From NCBI RefSeq assembly GCF_003408705.1, contig NZ_QAYL01000001.1, positions 62,001 to 126,000 of the forward strand: a DNA stretch of 64,000 nt. Reading direction: 5' to 3'. This document shows, piece by piece, positions 29,629 through 40,800 of the stretch (position 1 is the first letter of the stretch; each line of letters starts with the position of its first letter). The notes under the pieces were generated by a model that had not been told where the DNA came from, did not search any database, and saw only the letters and a list, made by a program, of their open reading frames with translations. Source of the DNA: Mycobacterium uberis (GTDB lineage Bacteria > Actinomycetota > Actinomycetes > Mycobacteriales > Mycobacteriaceae). The translations under genes and the position numbers were made by a program.

Positions 29629-30468
29629 GTGTCGGCTCCTCGTATCGAGACAAGCAATGCGTGGGTAGAATTTCCTATTTTTGACGCCAAGTCGCGTTCG
29701 TTGAAGAAAGCCGTACTGGGTAAGGCGGGTGGCACCGTCGGGCGCAACAACTCCAACGTCGTCGTCATCGAGGCATTGCGGAACATCACGATGTCGCTGA
29801 GCTTGGGTGACCGAGTGGGTTTGGTTGGGCACAACGGCGCCGGTAAATCGACACTGCTGCGCCTGCTTTCGGGCATCTACGAGCCCACCCGCGGTAGGGC
29901 GAAGGTCACCGGCCGAGTAGCACCGGTTTTCGATCTCGGGATTGGCATGGACCCCGAAATCTCTGGCTACGAGAACATCATCATCCGCGGCCTGTTCCTT
30001 GGGCAGACCCGCAAGCAGATGCTAAGCAAAGTGGACGAGATCGCTGAGTTCACCGAACTCGGCGATTATCTGTCCATGCCGCTACGCACGTATTCCACCG
30101 GGATGCGAGTTCGGCTAGCGATGGGCGTGGTCACCAGTATCGACCCCGAAATCTTACTGCTCGATGAAGGGATCGGTGCGGTGGACGCCGACTTCTTGAA
30201 GAAAGCACAGTTCCGCCTGCAGAGTTTGGTGAAGCGCTCTGGAATCCTGGTCTTCGCTAGCCATTCCAACGAGTTTCTGGCCCGACTGTGCAAGACTGCG
30301 ATGTGGATCGACCACGGAGTTATCAAGCTGTCCGGCGGTATCGAAGATGTAGTGCGCGCTTACGAAGGCGAGGATGCAGCCCGACATGTGCGTGAAGTGA
30401 TGGCCGAAACCTTGGACACGACTCTAGCTAATAACACTGTTGTGCAAAAAACTTCCAGAAATGAGTGA
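29629..30468 (+). CDS. wzt: Galactan exporter ATP-binding protein Wzt
   Basis: ATPase of the ABC transporter thought to move lipid-linked galactan across the plasma membrane (Rv3781). Walker A is GHNGAGKST (residues 67-75), the signature is YSTGMRVRLA, and Walker B is EILLLDEGIGAVD. The 279-residue length and the pattern of a polysaccharide-export (Wzt/KpsT) ATPase without a long C-terminal carbohydrate-binding domain fit. GTG start at 29629. The stop overlaps the glfT1 start by eight bases. The partner membrane protein is the wzm gene two genes downstream. Confidence 0.93.
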   Translation: MSAPRIETSNAWVEFPIFDAKSRSLKKAVLGKAGGTVGRNNSNVVVIEALRNITMSLSLGDRVGLVGHNGAGKSTLLRLLSGIYEPTRGRAKVTGRVAPVFDLGIGMDPEISGYENIIIRGLFLGQTRKQMLSKVDEIAEFTELGDYLSMPLRTYSTGMRVRLAMGVVTSIDPEILLLDEGIGAVDADFLKKAQFRLQSLVKRSGILVFASHSNEFLARLCKTAMWIDHGVIKLSGGIEDVVRAYEGEDAARHVREVMAETLDTTLANNTVVQKTSRNE

Positions 30469-31381
30469 ATCCGTCTTCGCTGTCGTGGTTACCCGCCGAC
30501 GTCCCATCGAGCTGGCCAAATCACTGGATGTGCTGAGCACCCAGACTCGGTTGCCTGATCACTTGATCGTGGTGGATAATGACGATGCCGGAGATAGCAG
30601 AGTGTGCAATCTTGTTGCCGACCAACCAATCCCAACCATTTACTTAAGATCACGCCGAAACCTTGGCGGGGCAGGAGGTTTCGCACTCGGCATATTGCAC
30701 GCATTGGCGCAGGGTGCTGATTGGGTTTGGCTAGCCGACGATGACGGGCGCCCACAGGACACTCGGGTGCTGGCGACCTTATTAGCTTGCGCCAACAAGT
30801 ACGGCCTGGCCGAGGTGTCGCCGATAGTGTGCAATTCCGACGACCCGGAACAGCTTGCTTTTCCGTTGCGAAGTGGCTTGGTATGGCGAAGGTGCACAAG
30901 TGAATTACGCACCAAAGAGGGACAGGATCTACTGCGGGGAATCGCGTCGCTATTCAATGGCGCGCTGTTCCGGGCGTCCACCTTAGACTCGATCGGCGTT
31001 CCGGATATGCGACTTTTCATTCGCGGCGACGAGGTGGAGTTACATCGCCGGCTCGCACGATCCGGCCTACCGTTCGGGACCTGCCTGGATACGATCTACC
31101 TGCATCCCGGCGGATCCGATGAATTCCGGCCGATCCTGGGCGGCCGCATGCACACTCAGTATCCCGACGATCCCCTTAAGCGGTTCTTTACCTACCGCAA
31201 TCGCGGTTATCTGCTGGCACAACCGGGTCTACGCAAGCTGCTGGCCCAGGAATGGCTTCGGTTCGGCTGGTTCTTCCTGGTGACCCGCCGCGATCTCAAG
31301 GGGTTACGGGAGTGGATCCGCTTGCGTCGCTTGGGACGTCGCGAAAAATTTTACAATCCCGACATGAGAATATCCTCATGA
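30461..31381 (+). CDS. glfT1: Galactofuranosyltransferase GlfT1
   Basis: Adds the first galactofuranose residues to the decaprenyl-PP-GlcNAc-Rha primer of arabinogalactan, using UDP-Galf; acts at the inner face of the membrane. GT2 fold of 306 residues: N-terminal FAVVVTRRRP, RRNLGGAGGFALG, metal-binding DDD (93-95) in WLADDDG, and the acceptor-side RGDEVELHRR. Matches Rv3782 (304 residues) throughout. The ATG at 30461, inside the end of wzt, matches the M. tuberculosis start (M-[ST]-ESVFAVVV); an ATG 21 bp upstream in the same frame is not supported. Confidence 0.95.
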   Translation: MSESVFAVVVTRRRPIELAKSLDVLSTQTRLPDHLIVVDNDDAGDSRVCNLVADQPIPTIYLRSRRNLGGAGGFALGILHALAQGADWVWLADDDGRPQDTRVLATLLACANKYGLAEVSPIVCNSDDPEQLAFPLRSGLVWRRCTSELRTKEGQDLLRGIASLFNGALFRASTLDSIGVPDMRLFIRGDEVELHRRLARSGLPFGTCLDTIYLHPGGSDEFRPILGGRMHTQYPDDPLKRFFTYRNRGYLLAQPGLRKLLAQEWLRFGWFFLVTRRDLKGLREWIRLRRLGRREKFYNPDMRISS

Positions 31382-31462
31382 TGCGCACCGGCGACCATGC
31401 AGTGGGGCATCCTCAGAGGAAGACACCCCGCCCGCTTGCAGGAGACAAAACGAGGAGGAGCG

Positions 31463-32299
31463 GTGCACATAACGTCTATCGATGCAGCGACACAGTCACG
31501 GACCCTTGCTCGCGCTCGAAGTGATCTGATCGAGGGCTTCCACCGCCACGAACTGTGGTTACACCTGGGCTGGCAGGATATCAAGCAGCGCTACCGCCGC
31601 TCGGTGCTAGGACCATTCTGGATCACCATCGCGACCGGGACTACCGCCGTTGCAATGGGCGGGCTGTATTCGAAGCTGTTTCACCTGGAACTGGCTGTGC
31701 ACCTACCGTACGTCACTCTCGGGTTGATCATCTGGAATTTGATCAACACCGCAATACTAGAGGGTGCCGAAGTGTTCGTCGCCAACGAGGGCCTGATCAA
31801 GCAGTTACCCACGCCGTTGAGTGTGCACGTCTACCGGCTGATGTGGCGACAGATGATTTTATTCGCGCATAACATCGTCATCTATATCGTTGTTGCGATC
31901 ATCTTCCCCAAACCGTGGTCATGGGCCGATCTATCGGTCTTTCCGGCGCTGACGCTGATCGTCCTCAATAGTGTTTGGGTGTCACTATGTTTCGGTATCC
32001 TGGCAACCCGCTACCGCGACATCGGCCCCCTGCTGTTCTCCGTTGTACAGTTGCTGTTTTTTATGACGCCAATCATCTGGAACGACGACACGCTACAGCA
32101 GCAGGGCGCGGGACACTTGTTGAGCATCGTCGAACTCAACCCACTGCTGCACTACCTTGATATAGTGCGTGCACCACTGCTGGGTGCTCACCAGGAGTTG
32201 CGGCATTGGGCAGTGGTGGTGGCACTAACAGCCGTCGGATGGCTACTGGCAGTGTTCGCGATGCGACAATACCGTGCTCGAGTGCCTTACTGGGTGTAG
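31463..32299 (+). CDS. wzm: Galactan exporter permease Wzm
   Basis: Membrane subunit (278 residues, six or so transmembrane segments) of the ABC exporter paired with Wzt; matches Rv3783. WLHLGWQDIKQRYRRSVLGPFW precedes the first membrane segment and is the ABC-2 (KpsM/Wzm) signature; ELNPLLHYLDIVRAPLLG lies before the last segments. The GTG at 31463 is chosen because GAGGAGG lies 4-10 bases upstream and because similarity begins soon after; the open frame extends 22 codons further. The gap of 81 bp after glfT1 may hold a promoter. Confidence 0.92.
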   Translation: MHITSIDAATQSRTLARARSDLIEGFHRHELWLHLGWQDIKQRYRRSVLGPFWITIATGTTAVAMGGLYSKLFHLELAVHLPYVTLGLIIWNLINTAILEGAEVFVANEGLIKQLPTPLSVHVYRLMWRQMILFAHNIVIYIVVAIIFPKPWSWADLSVFPALTLIVLNSVWVSLCFGILATRYRDIGPLLFSVVQLLFFMTPIIWNDDTLQQQGAGHLLSIVELNPLLHYLDIVRAPLLGAHQELRHWAVVVALTAVGWLLAVFAMRQYRARVPYWV

Positions 32300-32710
32300 T
32301 CCGGCCTGCCGCGTCCGACGAAGGCCTAACCCAACTAGCCAGCAGGCTGGCCTCCCAGGATGAGCCGTGGTTCGCCGGGAAAATGAAAGATGCTGTATAA
32401 CAACCCTTGCTCGCGTGATCGCACCGCGACCCACACTCAGCGTACAGGCAACGGCCGAATGACTGTGCTGCTACCAACGTCGCAACAGATGATAGAACCG
32501 CCGACCAAGTAGGTATCCCGGTATATAACCGACTGCAAACTGCTTGTCGAATGTTCATGGAGACTGCGCCGTAATGATGTCACACTGCAAAACTACGAAT
32601 CGAATTCGCTGCACACATAAGTAATCGGGCAACCCAAGACCGAGCAAAGCAAGCTAGACGCTCGGTAACAAGACAGTCACCGGCGCGCCGCGAAAGGCCG
32701 ATAGTCGTTA
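32300..32710. other. Non-coding gap replacing Rv3784-Rv3787c
   Basis: Roughly 410 bp with no readable gene. In M. tuberculosis four genes (an epimerase, a hypothetical, and two minus-strand genes) lie here; no trace of them could be read, so they were probably deleted rather than only mutated. Confidence 0.5.
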
Positions 32711-33196
32711 ATGAAGAAGTACAAACAACGGGGTCTGACAAATGCGTCGCGAGATTACCTCGCCACAGAGCTAGACCGACTGCGGCAGCGCCACGATCGG
32801 CTCGAGGTTGAGGTCAAGAACGACTGCGGTATTATCGGCGATCACAGAGATGCGGCTGAAACGCTACAACAAGCTGATGAACTCGTCGTCCTCAGCGACC
32901 GGATCAACGGACTGGACCGTCAACTGCAGGCCGACCTGTAGTGGGTCGATTAATAGAACCAGTGCTGCCCAACGATGCCGAGATGACATTGCGGTTTCCC
33001 GGACGGAGAGGTCGTCGTCATACACGTGATCTCCATCGTGGAAGTAGACTCCGTCAGCCATGAAGCCCAGACATTGACCACACGCAGTCCGTTAGGACAG
33101 GACTTGGCCGAACACCAACCGGAGGATACAACGACCGACTCCACACCGCAGGGAACAAACCGGATCCAGCTAATCGCGGTGAAGTTACCCACCTAA
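32711..33196 (+). pseudogene. GreA/GreB-like protein (Rv3788) fossil
   Basis: The first 76 codons read cleanly from ATG 32711: a coiled-coil N-terminus (YLATELDRLRQRHDRLEVEV, DHRDAAETLQQADELV, RINGLDRQL) matching the GreA-like Rv3788, ending at TAG 32941. Beyond the stop, after further stops and a frame change, the C-terminal domain continues as FPDGEVVVIHVISIVEVDSV, TRSPLGQDLAEHQPED and ends [16 protein letters not shown] at 33196. The truncated N-terminal coiled coil could still be made, but the RNA polymerase-binding C-terminal domain is lost, so it is classed as a pseudogene. Confidence 0.9.
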
Positions 33197-33260
33197 CGTT
33201 GCGCCGAGAATCATTCAAAACCCGGAAAATAACCCCGAGACCCCATTAAACTCACCTCCA

Positions 33261-33701
33261 ATGGAACCCCTGATGGTCCCCCCAGAATCTACGACTGCTT
33301 CGCACCCACATCTGAGCCTAACGACGCAAATGCTACGCTTCATCGTTACCGGCGTCTTGGCGGCGGCTGTTGACTTCAGCGTCTACGTGACGCTCTATCT
33401 TGGGGCATGCTTGCAGGTCGATCTGGCAAAATCCACCAGCGTCGTCATTGGCACCATCACCGCCTACCTAATCAACCGTCGATGGACGTTCCAAGCTTCA
33501 CCGAGCACCACCCGGTTTGCCGCGGTCATAGCTCTTTACGGGATCACTTTCGCTGTGCAGGTTGGGCTCAATCATTTCTGCCTTTTCCTGTTCCACTACC
33601 AACGACCGTGGGCAATATCTGTCGCCTTCGTGATTGCACAGGGTATCGCCACAGCGATCAATTTCATCGTGCAACGAACCGTAATCTTCCGGATCCGCTA
33701 A
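33261..33701 (+). CDS. GtrA-family membrane protein (Rv3789 type)
   Basis: Small membrane protein with four hydrophobic helices (from [20 protein letters not shown] to [18 protein letters not shown]), 146 residues from the first ATG. Matches Rv3789, proposed either as a translocase for decaprenylphosphoryl-arabinose or as an anchor for arabinogalactan enzymes; which role applies is unsettled. GtrA hallmark: YLINRRWTF near residue 70. The M. tuberculosis protein starts at the equivalent of Met24 (ATG 33330), so the first 23 residues may not be translated. It lies just before dprE1. Confidence 0.9.
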   Translation: MEPLMVPPESTTASHPHLSLTTQMLRFIVTGVLAAAVDFSVYVTLYLGACLQVDLAKSTSVVIGTITAYLINRRWTFQASPSTTRFAAVIALYGITFAVQVGLNHFCLFLFHYQRPWAISVAFVIAQGIATAINFIVQRTVIFRIR

Positions 33702-33767
33702 GCCAACCTAGCCACCGACTGGAAGTGTCCTGTATCGTCGCCGGACCAAGCGGTACTCTCTTTGACG

Positions 33768-35150
33768 ATGTTGAGCATGGAAGTTTCCACCACCCCAACC
33801 CGACTGACCGGATGGGGACGCACCGCACCATCGGTAGCAAACGTGCTACGCACTCTTGATGCCGAACTAATCGCCAAGGCAGTGGCCCGAGTCGCCGACG
33901 CTGGCGGTCGAGGGGTGATCGCTCGCGGGCTGGGCCGATCCTACGGCGACAACGCGCAAAACGGCGGTGGGTTGGTGATCGACATGACCCCGCTGAACAC
34001 CATCCACTCCATTAACGCCGACACCAAATTGGTCGACGTCGACGCCGGCGTTAACCTAGATAAACTGATGAAGGCGGCCCTGCCGTTCGGCTTGTGGATC
34101 CCGGTGCTGCCGGGTACCCGGCAGGTCACTGTCGGCGGTGCGATCGCGTGCGACATCCACGGCAAGAATCATCACAGCGCGGGAAGCTTTGGCAACCACG
34201 TGCGTAGCATGGAGTTGCTGACCGCCAGCGGAGAGGTGCACCGACTCATGCCAGTAGGTGCGGATTCCGAACTGTTCTGGGCCACCGTCGGCGGCAACGG
34301 CCTAACTGGCATTATCATGCGAGCTACCATCGAAATGACACCGACCGAAACGGCCTATTTCCTTGCCGACGGCGACGTCACCACCAGCCTAGACGAAACC
34401 ATCGCATTGCATAGCAACGGCAGTGAAGCAGACTACACTTACTCCAGCGCTTGGTTTGACACCATCAGCGCTTCTCCGAAATTGGGCCGTGCGGCGGTAT
34501 CACGCGGCTGCTTAGCCACCATCGGGCAGTTGCCCGCAAAACTGCGGCGCAACCCACTGAAATTCGATGCTCCACAATTATTTACTCTGCCCGATATTTT
34601 TCCGAACGGGCTGGCCAACAAATACACCTTCGGGCCCATCAGTGCACTCTGGCATCGCAAATCCGGAACCTATCGCGGCAAGATCCAAAATCTGACGCAA
34701 TTTTACCACCCATTGGACATGTTCGGCAAATGGAACCGTGCCTACGGTGCAGCAGGCTTTCTACAATACCAGTTCGTGATACCTACCGAAGCAATCGACG
34801 AGTTTAAGAGAATCATCGGTGAAATCCAAGCCAGTGACCACTATTCATTTCTCAACGTGTTTAAGCTGTTCGGTCCCAGCAACCAAGCACCGCTGAGCTT
34901 CCCTATCCCAGGCTGGAATATCTGCGTGGACTTCCCGATCAAACCCGGACTCAATGAGTTTGTCACCGAACTGGACCGCCGTGTCATGGAATTCGGCGGC
35001 CGGCTCTACACTGCCAAGGACTCCCGTACCACCGCTGACACCTTTCACGCCATGTACCCGCGCATCGATGAGTGGATCGCTGTACGTCGCAAGGTCGACC
35101 CCTTGCGGGTTTTCGCCTCCGACATGGCCCGACGTTTGGAGCTACTCTAA
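33768..35150 (+). CDS. dprE1: Decaprenylphosphoryl-ribose 2'-oxidase DprE1
   Basis: FAD-containing oxidase that with DprE2 epimerises decaprenylphosphoryl-ribose to decaprenylphosphoryl-arabinose, the only arabinose donor for the wall. The 460-residue protein has the FAD-binding PP-loop region ([15 protein letters not shown], 54-68; [22 protein letters not shown]), His131 equivalent to the flavin-contacting His132, and Cys386 in NICVDFPI, equivalent to Cys387, the residue that benzothiazinones modify. The drug-target cysteine is thus intact. The ATG at 33768 matches the M. tuberculosis start (MLS). The stop TAA abuts the dprE2 ATG directly. Confidence 0.96.
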   Translation: MLSMEVSTTPTRLTGWGRTAPSVANVLRTLDAELIAKAVARVADAGGRGVIARGLGRSYGDNAQNGGGLVIDMTPLNTIHSINADTKLVDVDAGVNLDKLMKAALPFGLWIPVLPGTRQVTVGGAIACDIHGKNHHSAGSFGNHVRSMELLTASGEVHRLMPVGADSELFWATVGGNGLTGIIMRATIEMTPTETAYFLADGDVTTSLDETIALHSNGSEADYTYSSAWFDTISASPKLGRAAVSRGCLATIGQLPAKLRRNPLKFDAPQLFTLPDIFPNGLANKYTFGPISALWHRKSGTYRGKIQNLTQFYHPLDMFGKWNRAYGAAGFLQYQFVIPTEAIDEFKRIIGEIQASDHYSFLNVFKLFGPSNQAPLSFPIPGWNICVDFPIKPGLNEFVTELDRRVMEFGGRLYTAKDSRTTADTFHAMYPRIDEWIAVRRKVDPLRVFASDMARRLELL

Positions 35151-35915
35151 ATGGTGCTCGACGCCGTAGGAAACCCCCAGACGGTGCTACTGCTCGGCGG
35201 CACCTCCGAGATCGGGCTGGCCATTTGCGAGCGCTACCTGCGCAACGCCCCCGCTCGGATCGTGCTGGCCGCTATGCCTGACGACCCGGGCCGTGACGAC
35301 GCAGTAACACAGATGACAGTTGCAGGCGCGCGATCGGTAGAGCTGCTCAATTTCGAAGCACTAGACACCGACAGCCATCCAAAGATGATCAAGCAGGCCT
35401 TTACCGGAGGCGATGTCGATGTGGCCATTGTCGCGTTCGGTTTACTCGGCGACGCAGAAGAATTATGGCAGAACCAACACAAGGCTGTGCAAATCGCTGA
35501 AATAAACTACACCGCAGCAGTTTCCGTAGGTGTTCTGCTAGGCGAGAAAATGCGTGCGCAGGGGTTCGGCCAGATTATCGCTATGAGTTCTGCCGCCGCT
35601 GAACGAGTGCGCCGATCCAACTTCGTCTACGGTTCCACCAAGGCCGGCTTAGACGGTTTCTATCTAGGATTGTCAGAGGCTTTACACGAATACGGCGTTC
35701 GCGTTCTGGTGATCCGTCCCGGCCAGGTACGTACCCGAATGAGTGCGCACGTCAAGAAAGCCCCGCTGACCGTCGACAAGGAGTACGTCGCCAACCTCGC
35801 GGTGACCGCAGCCGCTAAAGGTAAGGAATTAGTTTGGGCACCAGCAACATTCCGTTATGTGATGATGGTGTTGCGACATATTCCGCGGAGCATCTTCCGC
35901 AAACTGCCAATCTGA
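35151..35915 (+). CDS. dprE2: Decaprenylphosphoryl-2-keto-ribose reductase DprE2
   Basis: Short-chain dehydrogenase of 254 residues that reduces the DprE1 product to decaprenylphosphoryl-arabinose with NADH. GGTSEIG (16-22) binds the cofactor; the catalytic set is Ser146/147 in AMSSAAA, Tyr160 and Lys164 in VYGSTKAG. It starts immediately at the dprE1 stop (TAAATG) and ends two bases before the aftA ATG, so dprE1-dprE2-aftA-embC form a tight unit. Confidence 0.95.
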   Translation: MVLDAVGNPQTVLLLGGTSEIGLAICERYLRNAPARIVLAAMPDDPGRDDAVTQMTVAGARSVELLNFEALDTDSHPKMIKQAFTGGDVDVAIVAFGLLGDAEELWQNQHKAVQIAEINYTAAVSVGVLLGEKMRAQGFGQIIAMSSAAAERVRRSNFVYGSTKAGLDGFYLGLSEALHEYGVRVLVIRPGQVRTRMSAHVKKAPLTVDKEYVANLAVTAAAKGKELVWAPATFRYVMMVLRHIPRSIFRKLPI

Positions 35916-35917
35916 CC

Positions 35918-37825
35918 ATGCGTAATGCACTGGCCAGCCTCGGCCAGATGGCGTTGGCTGTCTTGGTGGCTAGCGGGGTAGCCGTGGTGTCGCTAATTGC
36001 CATTGCTCAGGTGCAATGGCCGGCTTTTCCATCGTCCAACCAGCTGCATGCGCTAATCACAGTCGGCCAATTCGGTTGCTTGACCGGGCTGTTAACCGTC
36101 GTCTGGGCGTGGCGGGCTGGGCGATTCCGGCGTTTCGCCCAATTAGGTGGGCTCGTTCTCGTATCCGCCTTCACTGTAGTGACGCTGGGCATGCCGCTAG
36201 GAGCCACCAAGCTGTATCTATTCGGCATCTCCGTCGACCAACAGTTCCGCACCGAATATCTGACCAGGCTCACTGACAGCGCCGCCCTGCAAGACATGAC
36301 TTATATAGGGCTCCCACCGTTCTACCCGCCAGGCTGGTTTTGGATCGGCGGACGCGCCGCGGCGCTAACTGGAACCACGGCCTGGGAGATTTTCAAGCCG
36401 TGGGCAATCACGTCCATAACTATCGCGGTCGCCGTTGCGCTGGTGATGTGGTGGCGGATGATCCGCTTCGAGTACGCCGTGCTTGTCACCATCGCCACCA
36501 CGGCGGTCACGCTAGCCTACAGTTCGCCGGAACCCTACGCCGCAATGATTACGGTGTTGCTGCCTCCAGTTCTGGTCTTGACGTGGTCGGGTCTCCGTGC
36601 TACTGACCGCGAACGTGCAGCTGTCCACACGCTCACACCAGGCGGAGCAGGATGGGCTGCGGTCATCGCCGCCGGCCTATTCCTGGGCTTCGCCGCTACC
36701 TGGTATACTCTGTTATTTGCCTACACGGCGTTCACCGTGGGATTGATGGCCCTGCTACTAGCCGGGGCGCGCTGGTACCGCGCGGATGTCCGGGCAACCT
36801 TCGACCCACTGCGCCGGCTTGCCGTTATCGTCGTCATCGCGACGGCCATCGGAGCCACCACCTGGCTGCCATTCTTGGTGCGGGCAGCCCATGCCCCGAT
36901 CAGTGACACCGGCAGCGCCCAGCACTACCTGCCAGCCGACGGCGCCAAACTCACCTTCCCGATGCTGCAGTTCTCTCTGCTTGGGATGATCTGCTTGCTG
37001 GGCACCCTGTGGCTGGTAGGACGCACGAGCTCGTCGGTGCAGGCAAGTGCACTAGCGATCGGCGTGTTGGCCGTCTACCTATGGTCACTGTTGTCGATGC
37101 TGACCACATTGGCACACACCACGCTGCTGTCATTCCGACTGCAGCCAACACTGACCGTGCTGCTGGTTGCCGCCGGAGTATTCGGCTTTGTCGAAACCGT
37201 GCAGACGTTGGCCAAGCGCAACCAAGCCGTACTACCGGTCGCCGGCGCCGTCGGATTGGCCGGCGCAATCGCGTTCAGCCAGGATATTCCCGGCGTGCTG
37301 CGACCAGATCTCACCATCGCCTACACCGACACCGACGGCCACGGCCAACGCGGCGATCGGCGACCGGCGGGCTCCGAAAAATACTACTGTGCCATCGACG
37401 AGGCCGTCCTGCGTGTTACCGGCAAACCACGCGATCAGACCGTCGTGCTCACCGCCGACTACAGCTTCCTGTCCTACTACCCCTACTGGGGCTTTCAGGG
37501 ATTGACGTCCCATTATGCCAACCCGCTGGCACAGTTTGACTTGCGATCCGCTCACATTCAGCAATGGTCCAGGTTCACGACGGCCGACGAGCTCATCTAT
37601 GCGCTGGACACGTTGCCCTGGCCGCCGCCGACGGTATTCATCATGCGTCGCGGCGTAGGCAACACTTACACCTTGCGATTAGCCAAAGACGTATACCCCA
37701 ACCAGCCCAACGTCCGTCGCTACACTGTCGATCTACCGTCGGCCCTCTTCGGGGACCAACGTTTCGCCGTGCAAAACATCGGACCGTTTGTGCTGGCCAT
37801 CCGCAAGCCGATGGGTAACACCTGA
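35918..37825 (+). CDS. aftA: Arabinofuranosyltransferase AftA
   Basis: GT-C membrane enzyme that adds the first arabinofuranose to galactan using decaprenylphosphoryl-arabinose. The 635-residue protein has about eleven hydrophobic segments through residue 430 and a C-terminal extracytoplasmic domain ([20 protein letters not shown] and on). It matches Rv3792 (about 643 residues). The ATG at 35918, two bases after dprE2, fits the orthologue; the frame is open 28 codons further upstream. The stop overlaps the embC start by one base (TGATG). Confidence 0.93.
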   Translation: MRNALASLGQMALAVLVASGVAVVSLIAIAQVQWPAFPSSNQLHALITVGQFGCLTGLLTVVWAWRAGRFRRFAQLGGLVLVSAFTVVTLGMPLGATKLYLFGISVDQQFRTEYLTRLTDSAALQDMTYIGLPPFYPPGWFWIGGRAAALTGTTAWEIFKPWAITSITIAVAVALVMWWRMIRFEYAVLVTIATTAVTLAYSSPEPYAAMITVLLPPVLVLTWSGLRATDRERAAVHTLTPGGAGWAAVIAAGLFLGFAATWYTLLFAYTAFTVGLMALLLAGARWYRADVRATFDPLRRLAVIVVIATAIGATTWLPFLVRAAHAPISDTGSAQHYLPADGAKLTFPMLQFSLLGMICLLGTLWLVGRTSSSVQASALAIGVLAVYLWSLLSMLTTLAHTTLLSFRLQPTLTVLLVAAGVFGFVETVQTLAKRNQAVLPVAGAVGLAGAIAFSQDIPGVLRPDLTIAYTDTDGHGQRGDRRPAGSEKYYCAIDEAVLRVTGKPRDQTVVLTADYSFLSYYPYWGFQGLTSHYANPLAQFDLRSAHIQQWSRFTTADELIYALDTLPWPPPTVFIMRRGVGNTYTLRLAKDVYPNQPNVRRYTVDLPSALFGDQRFAVQNIGPFVLAIRKPMGNT

Positions 37826-40800
37826 TGGCTACCGAAACTGCGCCTGATGCGGTCCAACAACTAGCCCAATCGCCCTGTTCTCCCCCACAAACAGGTGGTA
37901 TTTTCACCTCGCGCCGCAGCGCAGCACGCACCGATGTAAAGCTAGCATCAACCTCCGTGAACGACGCGGGAGCAAACCATCGTATCGCCCGCCTCGTTGC
38001 CGTGATCGCCGGCCTGCTTGGGGCCCTACTAGCAGTAGCAACCCCATTTCTGCCGGTCAACCAAACTACCGCCCAATTGAACTGGCCGCAGAACGGCACG
38101 TTCGAGAGTGTCGAAGCGCCACTGATCGGGTATGTGGCCACCGAACTGCACGTCACCGTGCCATGTGCGGCCGCTGCTGGGCTGGCAGGACCACAAAGCG
38201 CAAGTCGGACCGTGCTGCTATCGACCGTGCCCAAGCAAGCCCCGAAGGCCGTCGACCGGGGGCTACTTATCCAACGCGCCAACGACGACCTGGTACTCGT
38301 GGTCCGCAACGTCCCGGTGGTCGGTGCCCCAATGAGCCAAGTGCTCAGCCCGGCTTGCCAACGCTTGACGTTCACCGCACACTTTGATCGGGTTAATGCC
38401 GATTTTGTTGGGTTGACGACTCAAGGGCCCCATGCTGAACATCCTGGCTCCCCGCTACGTGGTGAGCGTAGTGGTTACGATTTCCGACCTCAGATCGTCG
38501 GGGTGTTCACTGATCTATCCGGGCCGGTCCCGCCGGGCCTAAGTTTCTCTGCAACCATCGACACTCGTTACAGCAGCAGCCCGACACCGTTGAAGATGAT
38601 CGCGATGATCATCGGTGTGGTGCTGACTGGTGCTGCCCTGGTCTCATTGCACATGCTTGACACCGCCGATGGCACCCAGCATCGACGGTTCCTACCCTCC
38701 CGCTGGTGGTCCATCGGCGGTCTGGATGCCTTGGTCATCGCCGTACTAGTGTGGTGGCATTTCGTTGGTGCCAACACATCCGACGACGGTTACATCCTGA
38801 CGATGGCTCGAGTATCCGAGCATGCTGGCTACATGGCCAACTACTATCGGTGGTTCGGCACTCCCGAAGCACCGTTCGGCTGGTATTACGACTTGCTGGC
38901 ACTGTGGGCGCACGTTACTACCACCAGCATCTGGATGCGGTTACCGACCCTGGCGATGGCGCTGACCTGCTGGTGGCTGATCAGCAGGGAGATCATTCCC
39001 CGACTGGGACACGCCGCCAAGACCAGCAGGGCCGCGGCGTGGACTGCGGCGGGCATGTTCCTCGCGGTGTGGTTACCGCTGGACAACGGCCTGCGGCCGG
39101 AGCCAATCATCGCCCTGGGTATTCTACTGACCTGGTGTTCGGTGGAACGTGCGGTAGCCACCAGTCGCCTGCTGCCGGTGGCGGTCGCCTGTATCGTCGG
39201 TGCGCTGACCCTATTCTCCGGACCAACAGGTATCGTCTCCATTGGTGCGTTGCTGGTCGCCATCGGGCCATTGTTGACCATCCTGCACCGTCGCTCCAAG
39301 CAATTCGGCGCGTTACCGTTGGTGGCACCCATCCTGGCTGCGGCCACCGTCACCACAATCCTGATCTTCCGAGACCAGACGTTTGCCAGCGAGAGCCAGG
39401 CCAGCTTGCTTAAGCACGCCGTCGGCCCCAGCCTGAGATGGTTTGACGAGCACATCCGTTACGAGCGGCTATTCATGGCTAGCCCCGACGGGTCGGTCGC
39501 CCGCCGCTTTGCCGTGCTGGCATTGCTTGTCGCGCTCGCGGTGGCGGTAACAATGTCGTTGCGCAAGAGGAGAATTCCGGGCCTTGCGGCTGGGCCGAGC
39601 CGCCGCATTATCGGCATCACCGTCATCTCCTTTCTGGCGATGATGTTCACCCCAACCAAGTGGACACACCACTTTGGGGTGTTCGCTGGGCTGGCCGGCT
39701 CACTGGGAGCACTGGCCGCAGTCGCGGCGACCAGTGCAGCACTGCGGTCACGACGCAACCGCACCGTGTTCGCCGCTGTGGTGCTGTTCGTGGTGGCGTT
39801 GTCGTTTGCGAGCGTCAACGGCTGGTGGTATGTATCCAATTTTGGTGTGCCATGGTCAAACTCGTTCCCGAGGCTGCGATACTCGCTAACCACCGCACTA
39901 CTCGATCTCACAGTGATGGTACTGTTACTGGCGGCCTGGTTTCACTTCGTTGCTACCACTAACGGACCTGCCAAAACTCGGTTCGGAGCACGAATAGCCA
40001 GAATCGTTCAGTCCCCGTTGGCAATTGCGACCTGGGCGCTGGTCATATTCGAGGTGACATCACTGACCCTGGCGATGATCGACCAATACCCGGCATGGAC
40101 GGTGGGCCGGTCCAACTTACAGACGTTAACCGGCCAGACCTGTGGACTGGCCGAAGACGTATTGGTCGAGCAAGATCCCAACGCCAGCATGTTGCTCCCG
40201 GTGTCCTCTCCGGTAGCCGATGCACTGGGGGTGGGCTTATCGGAAGCCTTCACGGCCAACGGAATTCCCGCCGACGTGTCAGCAGACCCGGTGATGGAAC
40301 GTCCGGGCGACCACAGTTTCGTCAACGAAAACGGGGCGATCACCGGCGATGCGGCCGGCAACAAAGGCGGCACCAACTCCACACCAGGAATCAACGGCTC
40401 CCGTGCCCAGCTTCCCTATAATTTAGATCCAGCTCGCACACCAGTGCTGGGCAGCTGGCAGTCCGGCATTCAGGTGGTCGCCAGACTGCGGTCAGGCTGG
40501 TACCGACTACCAACGCTGGAACAGGTCGGGCCATTGCTGGTCGTGAGTGCGGCCGGCCGTTTCGACCGACACGAGGTGAAGCTGCAATGGGCCACCGATA
40601 GCGGAGCGGCCAGCGGACAGCCCGGTGGGTCATTGCAATTCTCCGATGTCGGAGCGTCGCCAGCCTGGCGCAACCTCCGGCTGCCTATGTCGGCGATCCC
40701 AAACACTGCGACCCAGGTCCGCTTAGTCGCCGACGACGAGGACTTAGCGCCACAGCATTGGATTGCCCTCACTCCGCCGCGGATTCCACAGTTACGCACT

